This document shows positions 6,965 through 13,837 of a DNA stretch of 16,383 nt, one piece after another. Positions within the stretch are counted from its first letter, which is position 1; the number at the start of each line of letters is the position of its first letter. The stretch spans positions 1 to 16,383 of the forward strand of contig SICW01000011.1 in assembly GCA_009691355.1 (NCBI GenBank), read 5' to 3'. Under the pieces are notes generated by a model. The model searched no databases and was not told the DNA's origin. It worked only from the letters and a program-made list of their open reading frames with translations. A program made the position numbers and the translations under genes. The DNA comes from Candidatus Woesearchaeota archaeon. Its GTDB lineage: Archaea; Nanobdellota; Nanobdellia; SCGC-AAA011-G17; GW2011-AR17.

Positions 6965-7894
6965 ATGCAAATAGAAGTTATTGATGAAAATACAGGAAAT
7001 CCATTTCAATATTTTGAAGATGACGGTAGCAGAGAGGTAGGATTTCCAAGAGTCTATAAAAAAGAAAAAAATGTGAGGACTGTTTGCAGAGACTTAAATG
7101 ATATTTTGAAAATTTCTCCAAGAGAATGTCTTGAGATTGGACCCGGAAGAAACCTCCTTCCTTCAGAAGCATATGCTAGTCAAGGTGCAAACGTTTCAAC
7201 ACTGTCTCTAGTAGGGGAAAGACGATTTATAGAAGAAAAAGAAAAAAGAACAAGAAGAGAGGACTTTCATCCCAGAAAAGTCCATACAAGAAGAAGAATA
7301 GAAGAATATTTAGGAGAAGTGGGATTCTTAAATGAAGCCCAAAGTGAACTTAGGGGGAAACAATTTGATTTAGTATATTTATGGGGATCCTGGAATAATG
7401 TTCCTTATTGTTATGCTATAAGCAAGAGGAATTTTGATGATAATATTATTATTGAAAAAGAAAGAAAAATGGAAGAAATAGGAAAAGCAGTGAAAAATGG
7501 AGGAACACTCCTCATGGTCTCAGAGTGTTTTTCTGGTTTTGTTGGTGAAGAAAATTTTGATAGCCTCACGAATTTAAAAGAGCAATGTATAAGGTTTGGG
7601 CTATATATGGGAAGTGAGCTTGAAAGAAAAGCAAGAACTATGGTTATTATAGGACAAACAAAAAAAAGAACTCTGGAAATAAGTAATAGCTTTGATGATG
7701 AAGTCTGTACAACAAGGGGAGATCCCAAAGTCATGGATGAAGATCCAGTAGAAAATTTCCTAGAAAGAGTCAAAAGGAAAGCACCAGGGTTAGATTACTC
7801 CTGGCTAGCTAAAGATTGGAAAGACACTTCAAGTGCAGAGAAACAAGCTATTGCTTCTCTCGGATCCATTGATGCTATTGCCCTTCACTTCTAG
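6965..7894 (+). CDS. Unrecognised protein with class I SAM-methyltransferase-like core
   Basis: The 309-residue product (from ATG 6965; an upstream in-frame ATG at 6890 lies inside tatD) has a Rossmann-like segment: CLEIGPGRNLLPSEA (about 55-69) resembles methyltransferase motif I (E-x-G-x-G), VSTLSL resembles the next strand, FDLVYLWGSWNNVP resembles motif IV, and AVKNGGTLLMVSE resembles the strand before motif VI. A cleft loop of charged residues (EEKEKRTRREDFHP) lies between. The C-terminal third (DEVCTTRGDPKVMDEDP...) is unfamiliar. I do not recognise the family or substrate. Arginine codons are almost all AGA/AGG, while adjacent genes also use CGA and CGT; together with the lack of a family match this hints at later acquisition. 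Confidence 0.65.
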   Translation: MQIEVIDENTGNPFQYFEDDGSREVGFPRVYKKEKNVRTVCRDLNDILKISPRECLEIGPGRNLLPSEAYASQGANVSTLSLVGERRFIEEKEKRTRREDFHPRKVHTRRRIEEYLGEVGFLNEAQSELRGKQFDLVYLWGSWNNVPYCYAISKRNFDDNIIIEKERKMEEIGKAVKNGGTLLMVSECFSGFVGEENFDSLTNLKEQCIRFGLYMGSELERKARTMVIIGQTKKRTLEISNSFDDEVCTTRGDPKVMDEDPVENFLERVKRKAPGLDYSWLAKDWKDTSSAEKQAIASLGSIDAIALHF

Positions 7895-7899
7895 CAAGC

Positions 7900-7908
7900 C
7901 TTATAAAG
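7900..7908 (+). promoter_or_regulatory. TATA box of the trmJ-like operon
   Basis: CTTATAAAG lies 23-31 nt before the ATG at 7931. The following gene at 8596 has no box of its own and overlaps, so this probably drives both methyltransferases. Confidence 0.65.
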
Positions 7909-7930
7909 CTTTTCTCACTCGAAAAAACCT

Positions 7931-8599
7931 ATGGATATTATTTGCATAGAATCACAAACACCAGGAAATCTTGGCGCCATTGCACGAACAATGAAAAATT
8001 TTGAATTTGAAAATCTTGTTCTTCTCAATCCTAAATGCAGTCATTTAGACAAAGAAGCGCTTGATCGTGCAACACATGCAAAAGAAATCCTTCAAAAAGC
8101 GAAGATAGTCAAAGAACTAAAATATGACACACTCATTGGAACAACCGCAATTCTAGGAACAGATTATAACCTCATAAGAACACCTATTACGCCAGAAGCG
8201 CTTGCACAAATGGATCTGAAAGGAAACGTTGGCTTAGTTATTGGAAGAGAAGCGGACGGAATGAGAAACGAAGAATTAAAGGCCTGTGACATCGTTGTAT
8301 CTATTCCTACATCAAAGAAATATCCCACAATGAATGTCTCCCATGCGACAACTATTCTTCTCTATGAATTATTCAAGGCATCAAAAAAAGAGAAAATTGG
8401 CCAACACATTAAACCCGCAAAAAAAGAAGACAAAGAAAGACTTCTCGCTTTAATTGATGAGAAAATGGAGTGTTTAACATTTACAACAGAATACAAAAAA
8501 AGAACACAACGCACACTCTGGAAAAACGTCATTGGAAAAAGTAATTTATCAAAAAGGGAGCTTATGGCATTATTTGGCTTTATGAAAAAAATAAAATGA
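7931..8599 (+). CDS. trmJ: SPOUT (TrmH/SpoU) tRNA 2'-O-methyltransferase, TrmJ-like
   Basis: SPOUT enzymes of this group methylate the 2'-OH of tRNA ribose; TrmJ acts at position 32 in the anticodon loop. The 222-residue product shows the knotted SPOUT pattern: TPGNLGAIARTMKNFEF with the conserved Asn and Arg at the N-terminus, LVLLNP, VGLVIGREADGMRNEELKACD in the middle (SAM-binding trefoil knot), and VVSIPTSKKYPTMNVSHATTILLYELF closing the knot. The C-terminal extension (about 155-222) fits the TrmJ dimer tail. The motif form YPTMNVSHA matches TrmJ more closely than RlmB or TrmH, so the group is quite sure and the target position inferred. Its TGA overlaps the next ATG, so the two methyltransferases are translationally coupled. 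Confidence 0.87.
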   Translation: MDIICIESQTPGNLGAIARTMKNFEFENLVLLNPKCSHLDKEALDRATHAKEILQKAKIVKELKYDTLIGTTAILGTDYNLIRTPITPEALAQMDLKGNVGLVIGREADGMRNEELKACDIVVSIPTSKKYPTMNVSHATTILLYELFKASKKEKIGQHIKPAKKEDKERLLALIDEKMECLTFTTEYKKRTQRTLWKNVIGKSNLSKRELMALFGFMKKIK

Positions 8600-9501
8600 T
8601 CTTTGAACTATCTCGTGATAATCTTGCCCTAGCACAACAAGAAGTACTGTCCTTAGCAAAACCCAAAACACACAAACTCATAGGCAACCTTCTCATCTGC
8701 AAAGCAAACTTTGACTACTCCCGTTTAGCATATACAAATCTAGTTTTAGAAGAAATCTTCATAGATACCAAAATCCCTAAAGTCAACTGGCAAAAATACT
8801 ACAAAGAAAACTTCTGTATTCGTTCAAATATCACTGCAAAAGAAAAAGAGCTTGCGCCAATCATCTGGTACGCAATAAAAAATCCTAAAGTAAGTATGAA
8901 TGCTAAATCAGAGTTCTGGTTTTACTACATAGAAGATCACATCATTTGTGGAAAGAAACTCTATCAACGTGAAGAAAAGTTTCAAAAACGACGTCCAGAC
9001 CTTCGTCCAGGCTTCTTTCCTATATCTTTAAAACCAAAACTTGCACGGGCTATCGTAAATCTCTCGGGCGTAAAAAAAGGAACAATTTGGGACCCTTTCT
9101 GTGGCACTGGAGGCATTCTTTTAGAAGCATCGCTTATAGGATTAAAAGCAATAGGCACGGACATTGATCCAATGATGATTCGTGCTGCAAAGCAGAATTT
9201 TGAAAAGTATGAATGTAAAGCAAAAGTGTCTATTGCTGATGCACGAACAGAGAAAGTCAAATGCAAAGCAATTGTGTGCGACCCTCCCTATGGAAGACGT
9301 GCATCTACAAAAAAAGAAGACGTAGAAACACTTTACAAAGAATTCTTAGAACATGTCTACTCTTTTGTGGATACAGTTGTTCTCATGTCTCCAAATACCA
9401 TTAAAATACAAACAAAATATCTCGTAACATGGCAAACAGAAGAATTTGTCCATGGTTCATTAACAAGAAGAATTATGATTCTAAAAAAGGCCAATCAATA
9501 A
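8596..9501 (+). CDS. tRNA guanine-N2 methyltransferase, Trm-G10/Trm11-like
   Basis: Archaeal Trm-G10 (homologous to eukaryotic Trm11) forms m2G or m2,2G at position 10 of tRNA. The 301-residue product has an N-terminal THUMP-like half (about 1-125; ELSRDNLALAQQE, LIGNLLICKANFDYSRLAYTN), then RRPDLRPGFFPISLKPKLARAIVNL, methyltransferase motif I WDPFCGTGGILLEA (165-178), GTDIDPMMIRAA, and catalytic DPPYG (229-233) in the N-x-x-Y/DPPY position used for exocyclic amine methylation. The order matches Trm-G10. The start ATG overlaps the upstream trmJ-like stop (ATGA). The 3' end overlaps the convergent protease gene by 21 bp. Confidence 0.88.
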   Translation: MIFELSRDNLALAQQEVLSLAKPKTHKLIGNLLICKANFDYSRLAYTNLVLEEIFIDTKIPKVNWQKYYKENFCIRSNITAKEKELAPIIWYAIKNPKVSMNAKSEFWFYYIEDHIICGKKLYQREEKFQKRRPDLRPGFFPISLKPKLARAIVNLSGVKKGTIWDPFCGTGGILLEASLIGLKAIGTDIDPMMIRAAKQNFEKYECKAKVSIADARTEKVKCKAIVCDPPYGRRASTKKEDVETLYKEFLEHVYSFVDTVVLMSPNTIKIQTKYLVTWQTEEFVHGSLTRRIMILKKANQ

Positions 9502-10680
9502 AACAAAGCCACTCCAAATCCAACTAAACAGTTTCTCAAGCCAAGGGAGCATATTAATGAGAATTAATGCCAAACAAAAGAGAGAACTTACAAGGAGAAT
9601 ATTTTTTGCAAGATTTTCTTTTTTCGTAATGACAAGCATCAAGGTATAAAACATTCTTCCACCATCTACTGGCCCTAAAGGAAGAAGGTTAAACAATCCT
9701 ACACCCACACTAATCAGGAATAACCAGACCAGAAGAAGTTTCGTCCAATCAAAGATTCCAGTAAATGAACGCAAGTAAGAATATTCTTCTTTCAAAGAAA
9801 TATCCTGTTGAAACCCAGAAACACCAAAGAAAGCCTTGCTACCATTTTCAGGATTTCCCACAAGAGTGAGAGTATAATCGCCTTTATCTGTACCTAAAGT
9901 AACAGTATCACCAGGCTCAAGATCCTTTGTAACATTCTCAAAAGCAAAGACACCAAGAGTATCTATTTCATTAATCGTATAAATGGTAAATGGAGCATCA
10001 AGCCCAGAAAGATTTACAGGATACCCTTCAAGTGTTTGTGTAACAATAATACCATTCTCTTCATAAAGTGTATTTGATAAAGGAGCAATCAAAAAGAAGA
10101 GCACTAAAAACAGAAAGACACCTAAAAGAATATTAGAAAAAGGCCCAGCAGCAAAGATAGCCATTTGTTGCAAAGCCGTCTTCTTAGAAAGAATTTTTTC
10201 ATCCGGTTCAACAAAAGCTGCAGGGAGAGGCCCGAAAAAAGCAAATCCAGAACTATGAATCGGAACTTTGTGTAAACGTGCAATAAGCCCATGAGAAAAC
10301 TCATGTATTCCTGCCGCAATAAAGATAGCTAGGATCCAATGCCAAAAAGATAAGTGTGGCGCACCTGGAATCTGCACACCAGGTAATACTGGAGCAAGCA
10401 CAGGTTCAGTACCAGCAATAAAAATAAGCTGCCATGTTGCAGTCACAAGGAAATACAACAAGTACCCCATACCAAGAAATCCAACAAATACCCCAATAGT
10501 CGAAACAAAAGTAAGAAGTCGAGGATAAGGCTTTGCCAAACGATCCATGAGATTTAAGCCCCATTTCGTCTTATACATAACAATAATGCCTTGCGTCACA
10601 AATTTATCTTTATAACGAAAATACAAAGCTAAAAGGATAACAAAGAAAATAACTAATGTAACAAAGTCCCAGTTCACCAT
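9481..10680 (-). CDS. Site-2-protease-type M50 membrane metalloprotease with PDZ-like domain
   Basis: M50 proteases cut substrates inside the membrane. The 399-residue product has membrane segments near 6-20, 58-80, 112-135, 172-200, 312-332 and 358-380. The zinc site is complete: HEFSH (126-130) in IAAGIHEFSHGLIAR, and the third ligand in NLLPLGPVDGGRM (331-343). Between them, residues 205-275 form a soluble PDZ-like domain (GIIVTQTLEGYPVNLSGL, LEPGDTVTLGTDKG). The N-terminal region LYFRYKDKFVTQGIIVMYKTKWGL is typical of archaeal members. A GGGTG Shine-Dalgarno-like site (10689-10693) sits 8 nt before the ATG, fitting translation from a polycistronic message with eIF5A and eL40. Substrates are unknown. 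Confidence 0.92.
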   Translation of the reverse strand: MVNWDFVTLVIFFVILLALYFRYKDKFVTQGIIVMYKTKWGLNLMDRLAKPYPRLLTFVSTIGVFVGFLGMGYLLYFLVTATWQLIFIAGTEPVLAPVLPGVQIPGAPHLSFWHWILAIFIAAGIHEFSHGLIARLHKVPIHSSGFAFFGPLPAAFVEPDEKILSKKTALQQMAIFAAGPFSNILLGVFLFLVLFFLIAPLSNTLYEENGIIVTQTLEGYPVNLSGLDAPFTIYTINEIDTLGVFAFENVTKDLEPGDTVTLGTDKGDYTLTLVGNPENGSKAFFGVSGFQQDISLKEEYSYLRSFTGIFDWTKLLLVWLFLISVGVGLFNLLPLGPVDGGRMFYTLMLVITKKENLAKNILLVSSLFCLALILINMLPWLEKLFSWIWSGFVLLIGLF

Positions 10681-10702
10681 CTTTTTTACACCCTTTACCT
10701 AA

Positions 10703-10716
10703 TAATCTTAAGATTA
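10703..10716. repeat. 14-bp perfect palindrome between eL40 and the M50 protease gene
   Basis: TAATCTTAAGATTA is its own reverse complement. It overlaps the eL40 stop codon and lies 23-36 nt before the protease ATG, exactly where a TATA box sits at other genes here. It could be an operator, an atypical promoter element or chance. Confidence 0.45.
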
Positions 10717-10887
10717 AGCTGCTTTACTCTTACTCTTAATCACTCGAAAAGACTTGCCACCACAAGTTCTACATTTTGTAGTACCTGCAGTTACTCGAGC
10801 AGCATCAGTACGTATTTTAGATTTACATTTCTTGCAAACGAATATCCTTCGATATAATCGATTCATTGTTGCTTCAAATTTTGCCAT
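10714..10887 (-). CDS. rpl40e: Large-subunit ribosomal protein eL40
   Basis: The 57-residue frame from the ATG at 10885-10887 encodes MAKFEATMNRLYRRIFVCKK at its start. The zinc ribbon is Cys18-x2-Cys21 and Cys39-x2-Cys42, with many Lys/Arg and a basic C-terminus. MAKF at the start, a Leu/Arg segment, F-V-C-K-K-C and C-R-T-C-G match archaeal eL40 (without the ubiquitin fusion of eukaryotes). At 57 residues it is a little longer than many archaeal eL40 proteins. Only 2 nt separate the eIF5A stop from this ATG, so the two are cotranscribed; AAAGGAT before the start may serve as ribosome-binding site. The downstream gene is the M50 protease, 33 nt away. Confidence 0.87.
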   Translation of the reverse strand: MAKFEATMNRLYRRIFVCKKCKSKIRTDAARVTAGTTKCRTCGGKSFRVIKSKSKAA

Positions 10888-10889
10888 GT

Positions 10890-11288
10890 TTATCCTTTTG
10901 CAATATCTTGTACAATTCTTTCATCAAGAACCACCCAATATTGTACCTGAACTCCTTCTTGTACTTTCTCTTTTAATTCATCAGGGATTTTAATATCAAA
11001 TGTCTCAAATGAGCCCATATCCATCACATTTGCCATGTTTCCATGCACAGAAAGAACTTGTGCAGTCTTTTTTTCAATAACTGGTGATTCTATCCTATCA
11101 TGTCCAGGCATAATCTTAATTATTTTTTTATCATCTTTAATACTAATTGCTTCAATACGACATTTCGCGTGACCGTGTTTTCCTGGCCGTGATATTTCCA
11201 TACTTTTCACAACACATGCTACTCCATCGAAAATAACATACCTACCAGGTTTTGCTTCTACTGCATCAATAGGCTTAATTTCTCCCAT
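10890..11288 (-). CDS. eif5a: Translation factor aIF5A (eIF5A homologue, hypusine-containing)
   Basis: IF5A binds the ribosomal E site and relieves stalling, notably at proline stretches. The 132-residue product has both domains: an N-terminal SH3-like domain (about 1-70) and a C-terminal OB fold (73-132, SPVIEKKTAQVLSVHGNMANVMDM...). The modification loop is SRPGKHGHAK (34-43) with Lys37 as the site converted to hypusine or deoxyhypusine. Length and motifs are those of archaeal IF5A. The start ATG is preceded by a TATA box at 11312-11320, giving a leaderless first cistron for eIF5A-eL40-M50. Deoxyhypusine synthase is not in the window. Confidence 0.95.
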   Translation of the reverse strand: MGEIKPIDAVEAKPGRYVIFDGVACVVKSMEISRPGKHGHAKCRIEAISIKDDKKIIKIMPGHDRIESPVIEKKTAQVLSVHGNMANVMDMGSFETFDIKIPDELKEKVQEGVQVQYWVVLDERIVQDIAKG

Positions 11289-11311
11289 AGAAAGAGAAAG
11301 AAAAACTGGGG

Positions 11312-11320
11312 ATATATAAA
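11312..11320 (-). promoter_or_regulatory. TATA box of the eIF5A-eL40-M50 operon
   Basis: Minus-strand TTTATATAT lies 24-32 nt before the eIF5A ATG. It is the only clear promoter for the three leftward genes. Confidence 0.65.
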
Positions 11321-11395
11321 GCTTTTGGGAAAAACTATTGAATTGCTCGTATTCTACTTCTTCGAAATTCTGGCAAGGTCATAAGGAGCCATAGT

Positions 11396-11401
11396 AAAAA
11401 A
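11396..11401 (-). terminator. Oligo-T terminator after the small coiled-coil gene
   Basis: On the minus strand a TTTTTT run follows the stop of the gene at 11419 by about 18 nt. Oligo-T alone can end archaeal transcription. No hairpin precedes it. Confidence 0.4.
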
Positions 11402-11418
11402 GAATTTATTCTCTACTT

Positions 11419-11661
11419 TTAAAGTTTATCTAGAGCATTTTTTAAAGAACTATTCGGCTTTACTCTGATATGTTTCTCTAAAGACTTCACCTGCAATTGC
11501 AAATCAGACACTTCCTTCATGAGTACTGCAATTGCACACCACAATTGAGCTTGAGAAATATGTTGTGCAGAAGTGTACGCTTCTTTTTCAGAATGTACTT
11601 TCTTAAGAAGATCATTAAAATGTTCTTTAAGCGTAGGGTCTAATTTATCTCTCCAATCCAT
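11419..11661 (-). CDS. Small predicted coiled-coil protein of unknown function
   Basis: From the ATG at 11659-11661 the product has 80 residues (MDWRDKLDPTLKEHFNDLLK...). It is highly charged and mostly helical by composition. The heptad-like stretch LMKEVSDLQLQVKSLEKHI (about 47-65) suggests a coiled coil, preceded by a hydrophobic patch LWCAIAVLM; the tail ends SSLKNALDKL. The frame could extend 13 residues upstream, but a TATA box at 11684-11692 sits 23-31 nt before this ATG and would lie inside the extension. I do not recognise the family. It is divergent from the FKBP gene, 83 bp away, and transcribed apart from eIF5A. Real gene status is supported by promoter, length and composition. 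Confidence 0.65.
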   Translation of the reverse strand: MDWRDKLDPTLKEHFNDLLKKVHSEKEAYTSAQHISQAQLWCAIAVLMKEVSDLQLQVKSLEKHIRVKPNSSLKNALDKL

Positions 11662-11683
11662 AAAGAGAAAAAAAGATACAACA

Positions 11684-11692
11684 CTTATATGC
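11684..11692 (-). promoter_or_regulatory. TATA box of the small coiled-coil gene
   Basis: Minus-strand GCATATAAG lies 23-31 nt before the ATG at 11661 and decides the start against the longer frame. Confidence 0.5.
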
Positions 11693-11713
11693 ATTATCAA
11701 CTTCTAACAATAG

Positions 11714-11723
11714 TTTAATAAAT
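11714..11723 (+). promoter_or_regulatory. TATA box of the FKBP gene
   Basis: TTTAATAAAT lies 22-31 nt before the ATG at 11745. It is separate from the opposing box at 11684-11692. Confidence 0.6.
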
Positions 11724-11744
11724 CCGAAATTATTTCTAAAGTCT

Positions 11745-12386
11745 ATGAACGTACAAAAAGGCGACTTTGTAGAAATCAAATATGTAGGCCGTTTAGATGA
11801 TGGTTCTATCTTTGACCTAAACGACAAAGAAACAGCAAAAAAAGAAGGAATGGACGGACATATTCATGAACGTACAATGATCTGTATTGGACAAAGAGAC
11901 ATTGTACCAGGCTTAGATGATTTTCTTATAAACAAAGAAATAGGAAAAAACGAAGAAATCATTATTCAACCTGAACAAGGCTTTGGAAAAAAGGATCCAA
12001 GCCTTTTACAAATGATCCCTGCAAACAAATTCAAAGAACAAAAAGTAAACCCCGTTCCAGGATTACGCGTAGAAATTGACCAATACACCGGAGTGATCAA
12101 ATCTGTTTCAGGTGGAAGAGCTTTAGTAGACTTTAATCATCCTCTTGCTGGCCGTACCTTACATTACAAAATAACCATTACAAAGAAAGTAGAATCTTTA
12201 AAAGAGAAAGTCTCAGGATTTATGGAACTCAACTTTCACTTGCATAATCCACAAATCCAAGAAAAAGAAGGAACAATTATCCTTACTGCGCCATTTCCGC
12301 TAGAAATGCAGGCTATGCTTGAAACAGAACTCAAAAAGCGTATTCCTGAACTTAAGGCTCTTGTAATTGAACAACCCAAAAAATAG
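11745..12386 (+). CDS. FKBP-type peptidyl-prolyl cis-trans isomerase, archaeal long form
   Basis: FKBP enzymes isomerise X-Pro bonds and act as folding helpers. The 213-residue product begins with an FKBP half-domain (GDFVEIKYVGRLDDGSIFD, 6-24; CIGQRDIVPGLDDFLI, 47-62; GFGKKDPSLLQMIP, 79-92). Next is the insert-in-flap chaperone domain (about 92-135: NPVPGLRVEIDQYTGVIKSVSGGRALVDFNHPLAG), and the FKBP strand RTLHYKITITKK closes the fold. A C-terminal region of about 65 residues (150-213) follows, as in long archaeal FKBPs of the MJ0825 kind. No signal peptide is seen, so it is cytoplasmic. It stands alone between divergent and downstream promoters. Confidence 0.92.
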   Translation: MNVQKGDFVEIKYVGRLDDGSIFDLNDKETAKKEGMDGHIHERTMICIGQRDIVPGLDDFLINKEIGKNEEIIIQPEQGFGKKDPSLLQMIPANKFKEQKVNPVPGLRVEIDQYTGVIKSVSGGRALVDFNHPLAGRTLHYKITITKKVESLKEKVSGFMELNFHLHNPQIQEKEGTIILTAPFPLEMQAMLETELKKRIPELKALVIEQPKK

Positions 12387-12457
12387 CACAACTATTCTAA
12401 AATAGCTTAAATGAATTATCTCAAAAAGATTACATAGCCACTAAACTATAGATGTTC

Positions 12458-12465
12458 TTATAAAT
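12458..12465 (+). promoter_or_regulatory. TATA box of ftsZ
   Basis: TTATAAAT lies 24-31 nt before the ftsZ ATG. The rest of the 102-bp gap after the FKBP gene holds only a weak inverted repeat (CTATT...AATAG, about 12392-12405). Confidence 0.6.
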
Positions 12466-12488
12466 CCAATTTTTCTCTTCTAAGTCTT

Positions 12489-13595
12489 ATGGACAGCATC
12501 TTTAGGCAAGCATCTGAACGAAGCAATGACCCTTTAGAAAAAAGAAAAAAGGTAAATGCAATTGATGAAGAGCTGGAAGCAATCCTTTCACGTCAAAGAT
12601 CCAAATTAAAAGTTATTGGCTGTGGTGGCGGGGGAAACAATTCTATTAATAGAATGGCAGATATCGGAATTACTGGAACAGAAACCATTGCCATTAACAC
12701 AGATGCACAAGATCTTTTATACACAAATGCAGATGTAAAAATTCTCATTGGAAAAGAACTCACGCAAGGCCTTGGTGCAGGAAGCATTCCCCAAGTAGGA
12801 GAAGAAGCTGCTCGTGAATCAGAATCAGAAATTAGATCCAAAATTAGTGGCTCAGACATGGTCTTTATTACTTGTGGACTTGGTGGTGGGACAGGTACAG
12901 GCTCAGCTCCAGTAGTTGCAGAGATTGCAAAAAAATCTGGTGCACTCACTATTGCTATTGTCACCATTCCTTTTGAAATGGAAGGTGCAAGAAGATTTGA
13001 AAACGCAATGTATGGTCTAGAACGCCTAGAAAAATATGCAGATACTCTCATTGTTATTCCTAATGACAAACTCTTAGAACTTGCTCCAGATTTACCTCTG
13101 CAAACAGCATTTAAAGTTGCAGATGAAATTCTCACAAACGCAGTAAAAGGAATCGCGGAACTCGTCACAAAAACTGGCCTTGTCAATTTAGATTTTGCAG
13201 ATATTCGTGCAGTCATGGGAAATGCAGGAGTATCCATGATTGGTATTGGTGAATCTGATGGAGAAAACCGTGCAATGGAAGCTGTGGATAAAGCAATTAA
13301 CAATCCTTTGCTTGATGTAGACATTGCTGGTGCATCCGGTGCCTTAATCAATGTTTGTGGCGGTCAAGACATGACTTTAGAAGAAGCACGGCATGTCGTA
13401 GAAACAATCTCAAAAAAGCTGGATGAAGAAGCACGAATTATTTGGGGAGCACAAATTTCTGAAGATCTTGGAACAGCCTTAAAAGTTCTCCTTATCGTCA
13501 CTGGTGTGAAAAGTCCACAAATATTTGGAAAGAAAGGGAAGAATCCAAAAGGGAGCAAACAGATTGCACAAGATTTAGGGATAGAATTTTTTTAA
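12489..13595 (+). CDS. ftsZ: Cell division GTPase FtsZ
   Basis: FtsZ polymerises into the division ring. The 368-residue product carries the full tubulin/FtsZ GTPase set: KVIGCGGGGNNSINRM (41-56), INTDAQDL (69-76), the signature GGGTGTG (132-138), TIPFEMEGARR (159-169) and the catalytic T7 loop NLDFADIRAVM (233-243). An N-terminal extension of about 38 residues, charged and probably flexible, precedes the core, as in archaeal FtsZ1. The C-terminus is short (QDLGIEFF) with no bacterial-type FtsA-binding peptide. Followed by secE and spt5, this is the conserved archaeal ftsZ1 context. The final Phe-Phe-stop codons form a 7-T run (13587-13593), a possible terminator before the separate secE promoter. 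Confidence 0.97.
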   Translation: MDSIFRQASERSNDPLEKRKKVNAIDEELEAILSRQRSKLKVIGCGGGGNNSINRMADIGITGTETIAINTDAQDLLYTNADVKILIGKELTQGLGAGSIPQVGEEAARESESEIRSKISGSDMVFITCGLGGGTGTGSAPVVAEIAKKSGALTIAIVTIPFEMEGARRFENAMYGLERLEKYADTLIVIPNDKLLELAPDLPLQTAFKVADEILTNAVKGIAELVTKTGLVNLDFADIRAVMGNAGVSMIGIGESDGENRAMEAVDKAINNPLLDVDIAGASGALINVCGGQDMTLEEARHVVETISKKLDEEARIIWGAQISEDLGTALKVLLIVTGVKSPQIFGKKGKNPKGSKQIAQDLGIEFF

Positions 13596-13606
13596 TAACC
13601 CAAACC

Positions 13607-13614
13607 TTTAAATA
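13607..13614 (+). promoter_or_regulatory. TATA box of secE-spt5
   Basis: TTTAAATA lies 24-31 nt before the secE ATG, so secE and spt5 have their own promoter in addition to any readthrough from ftsZ. Confidence 0.6.
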
Positions 13615-13637
13615 GGAGCATTCTTCTTTTTTACACA

Positions 13638-13835
13638 ATGAAACAAAAACTTAGTGAATACTGGGTGAAGTTCAAAAGTTTTGTAAAAGAGTGTAGAAGG
13701 GTCTTACAGATCACAAAGAAACCATCCACAGAAGAATATAAAGCCATTGTGAAAGTGACAGGAATTGGTATCCTCCTCATTGGTGCATTAGGTTTTATTA
13801 TCTCTATGATTGGTGCTCTTACAGGAATACGATAA
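13638..13835 (+). CDS. secE: Preprotein translocase subunit SecE (Sec61 gamma)
   Basis: SecE clamps the SecY channel in the membrane. The 65-residue product has the archaeal single-helix form: an amphipathic N-terminal helix (KLSEYWVKFKSFVKECRRVL) with the RVLQITKKPSTEEY linker typical of Sec61 gamma, and one transmembrane helix at about 39-62 (VKVTGIGILLIGALGFIISM). Length is normal for archaea. Only 2 nt separate its stop from the spt5 ATG, an arrangement found widely in archaea and (as secE-nusG) bacteria. SecY is not in the window. Confidence 0.92.
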   Translation: MKQKLSEYWVKFKSFVKECRRVLQITKKPSTEEYKAIVKVTGIGILLIGALGFIISMIGALTGIR

Positions 13836-13837
13836 CA

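Noticed and set aside
6914..7009. 32-residue N-terminal extension of TatD
   Set aside because: It reads across the shared promoter into the divergent gene, while the TatD family begins at MFVDVHTHL, which fits the TATA spacing.
11662..11700. 13-residue extension of the small coiled-coil protein
   Set aside because: The extension covers its own TATA box at 11684-11692.
12392..12405. Inverted repeat CTATTCTAAAATAG after the FKBP gene
   Set aside because: Only a 5-bp AT-rich stem with no T-run after it; too weak for a terminator or operator.
12593..13351. 252-codon open frame on the minus strand opposite ftsZ
   Set aside because: It is Ser/Pro/Ala-rich, has no motif or promoter, and mirrors the strongly conserved ftsZ coding sequence; a shadow frame.
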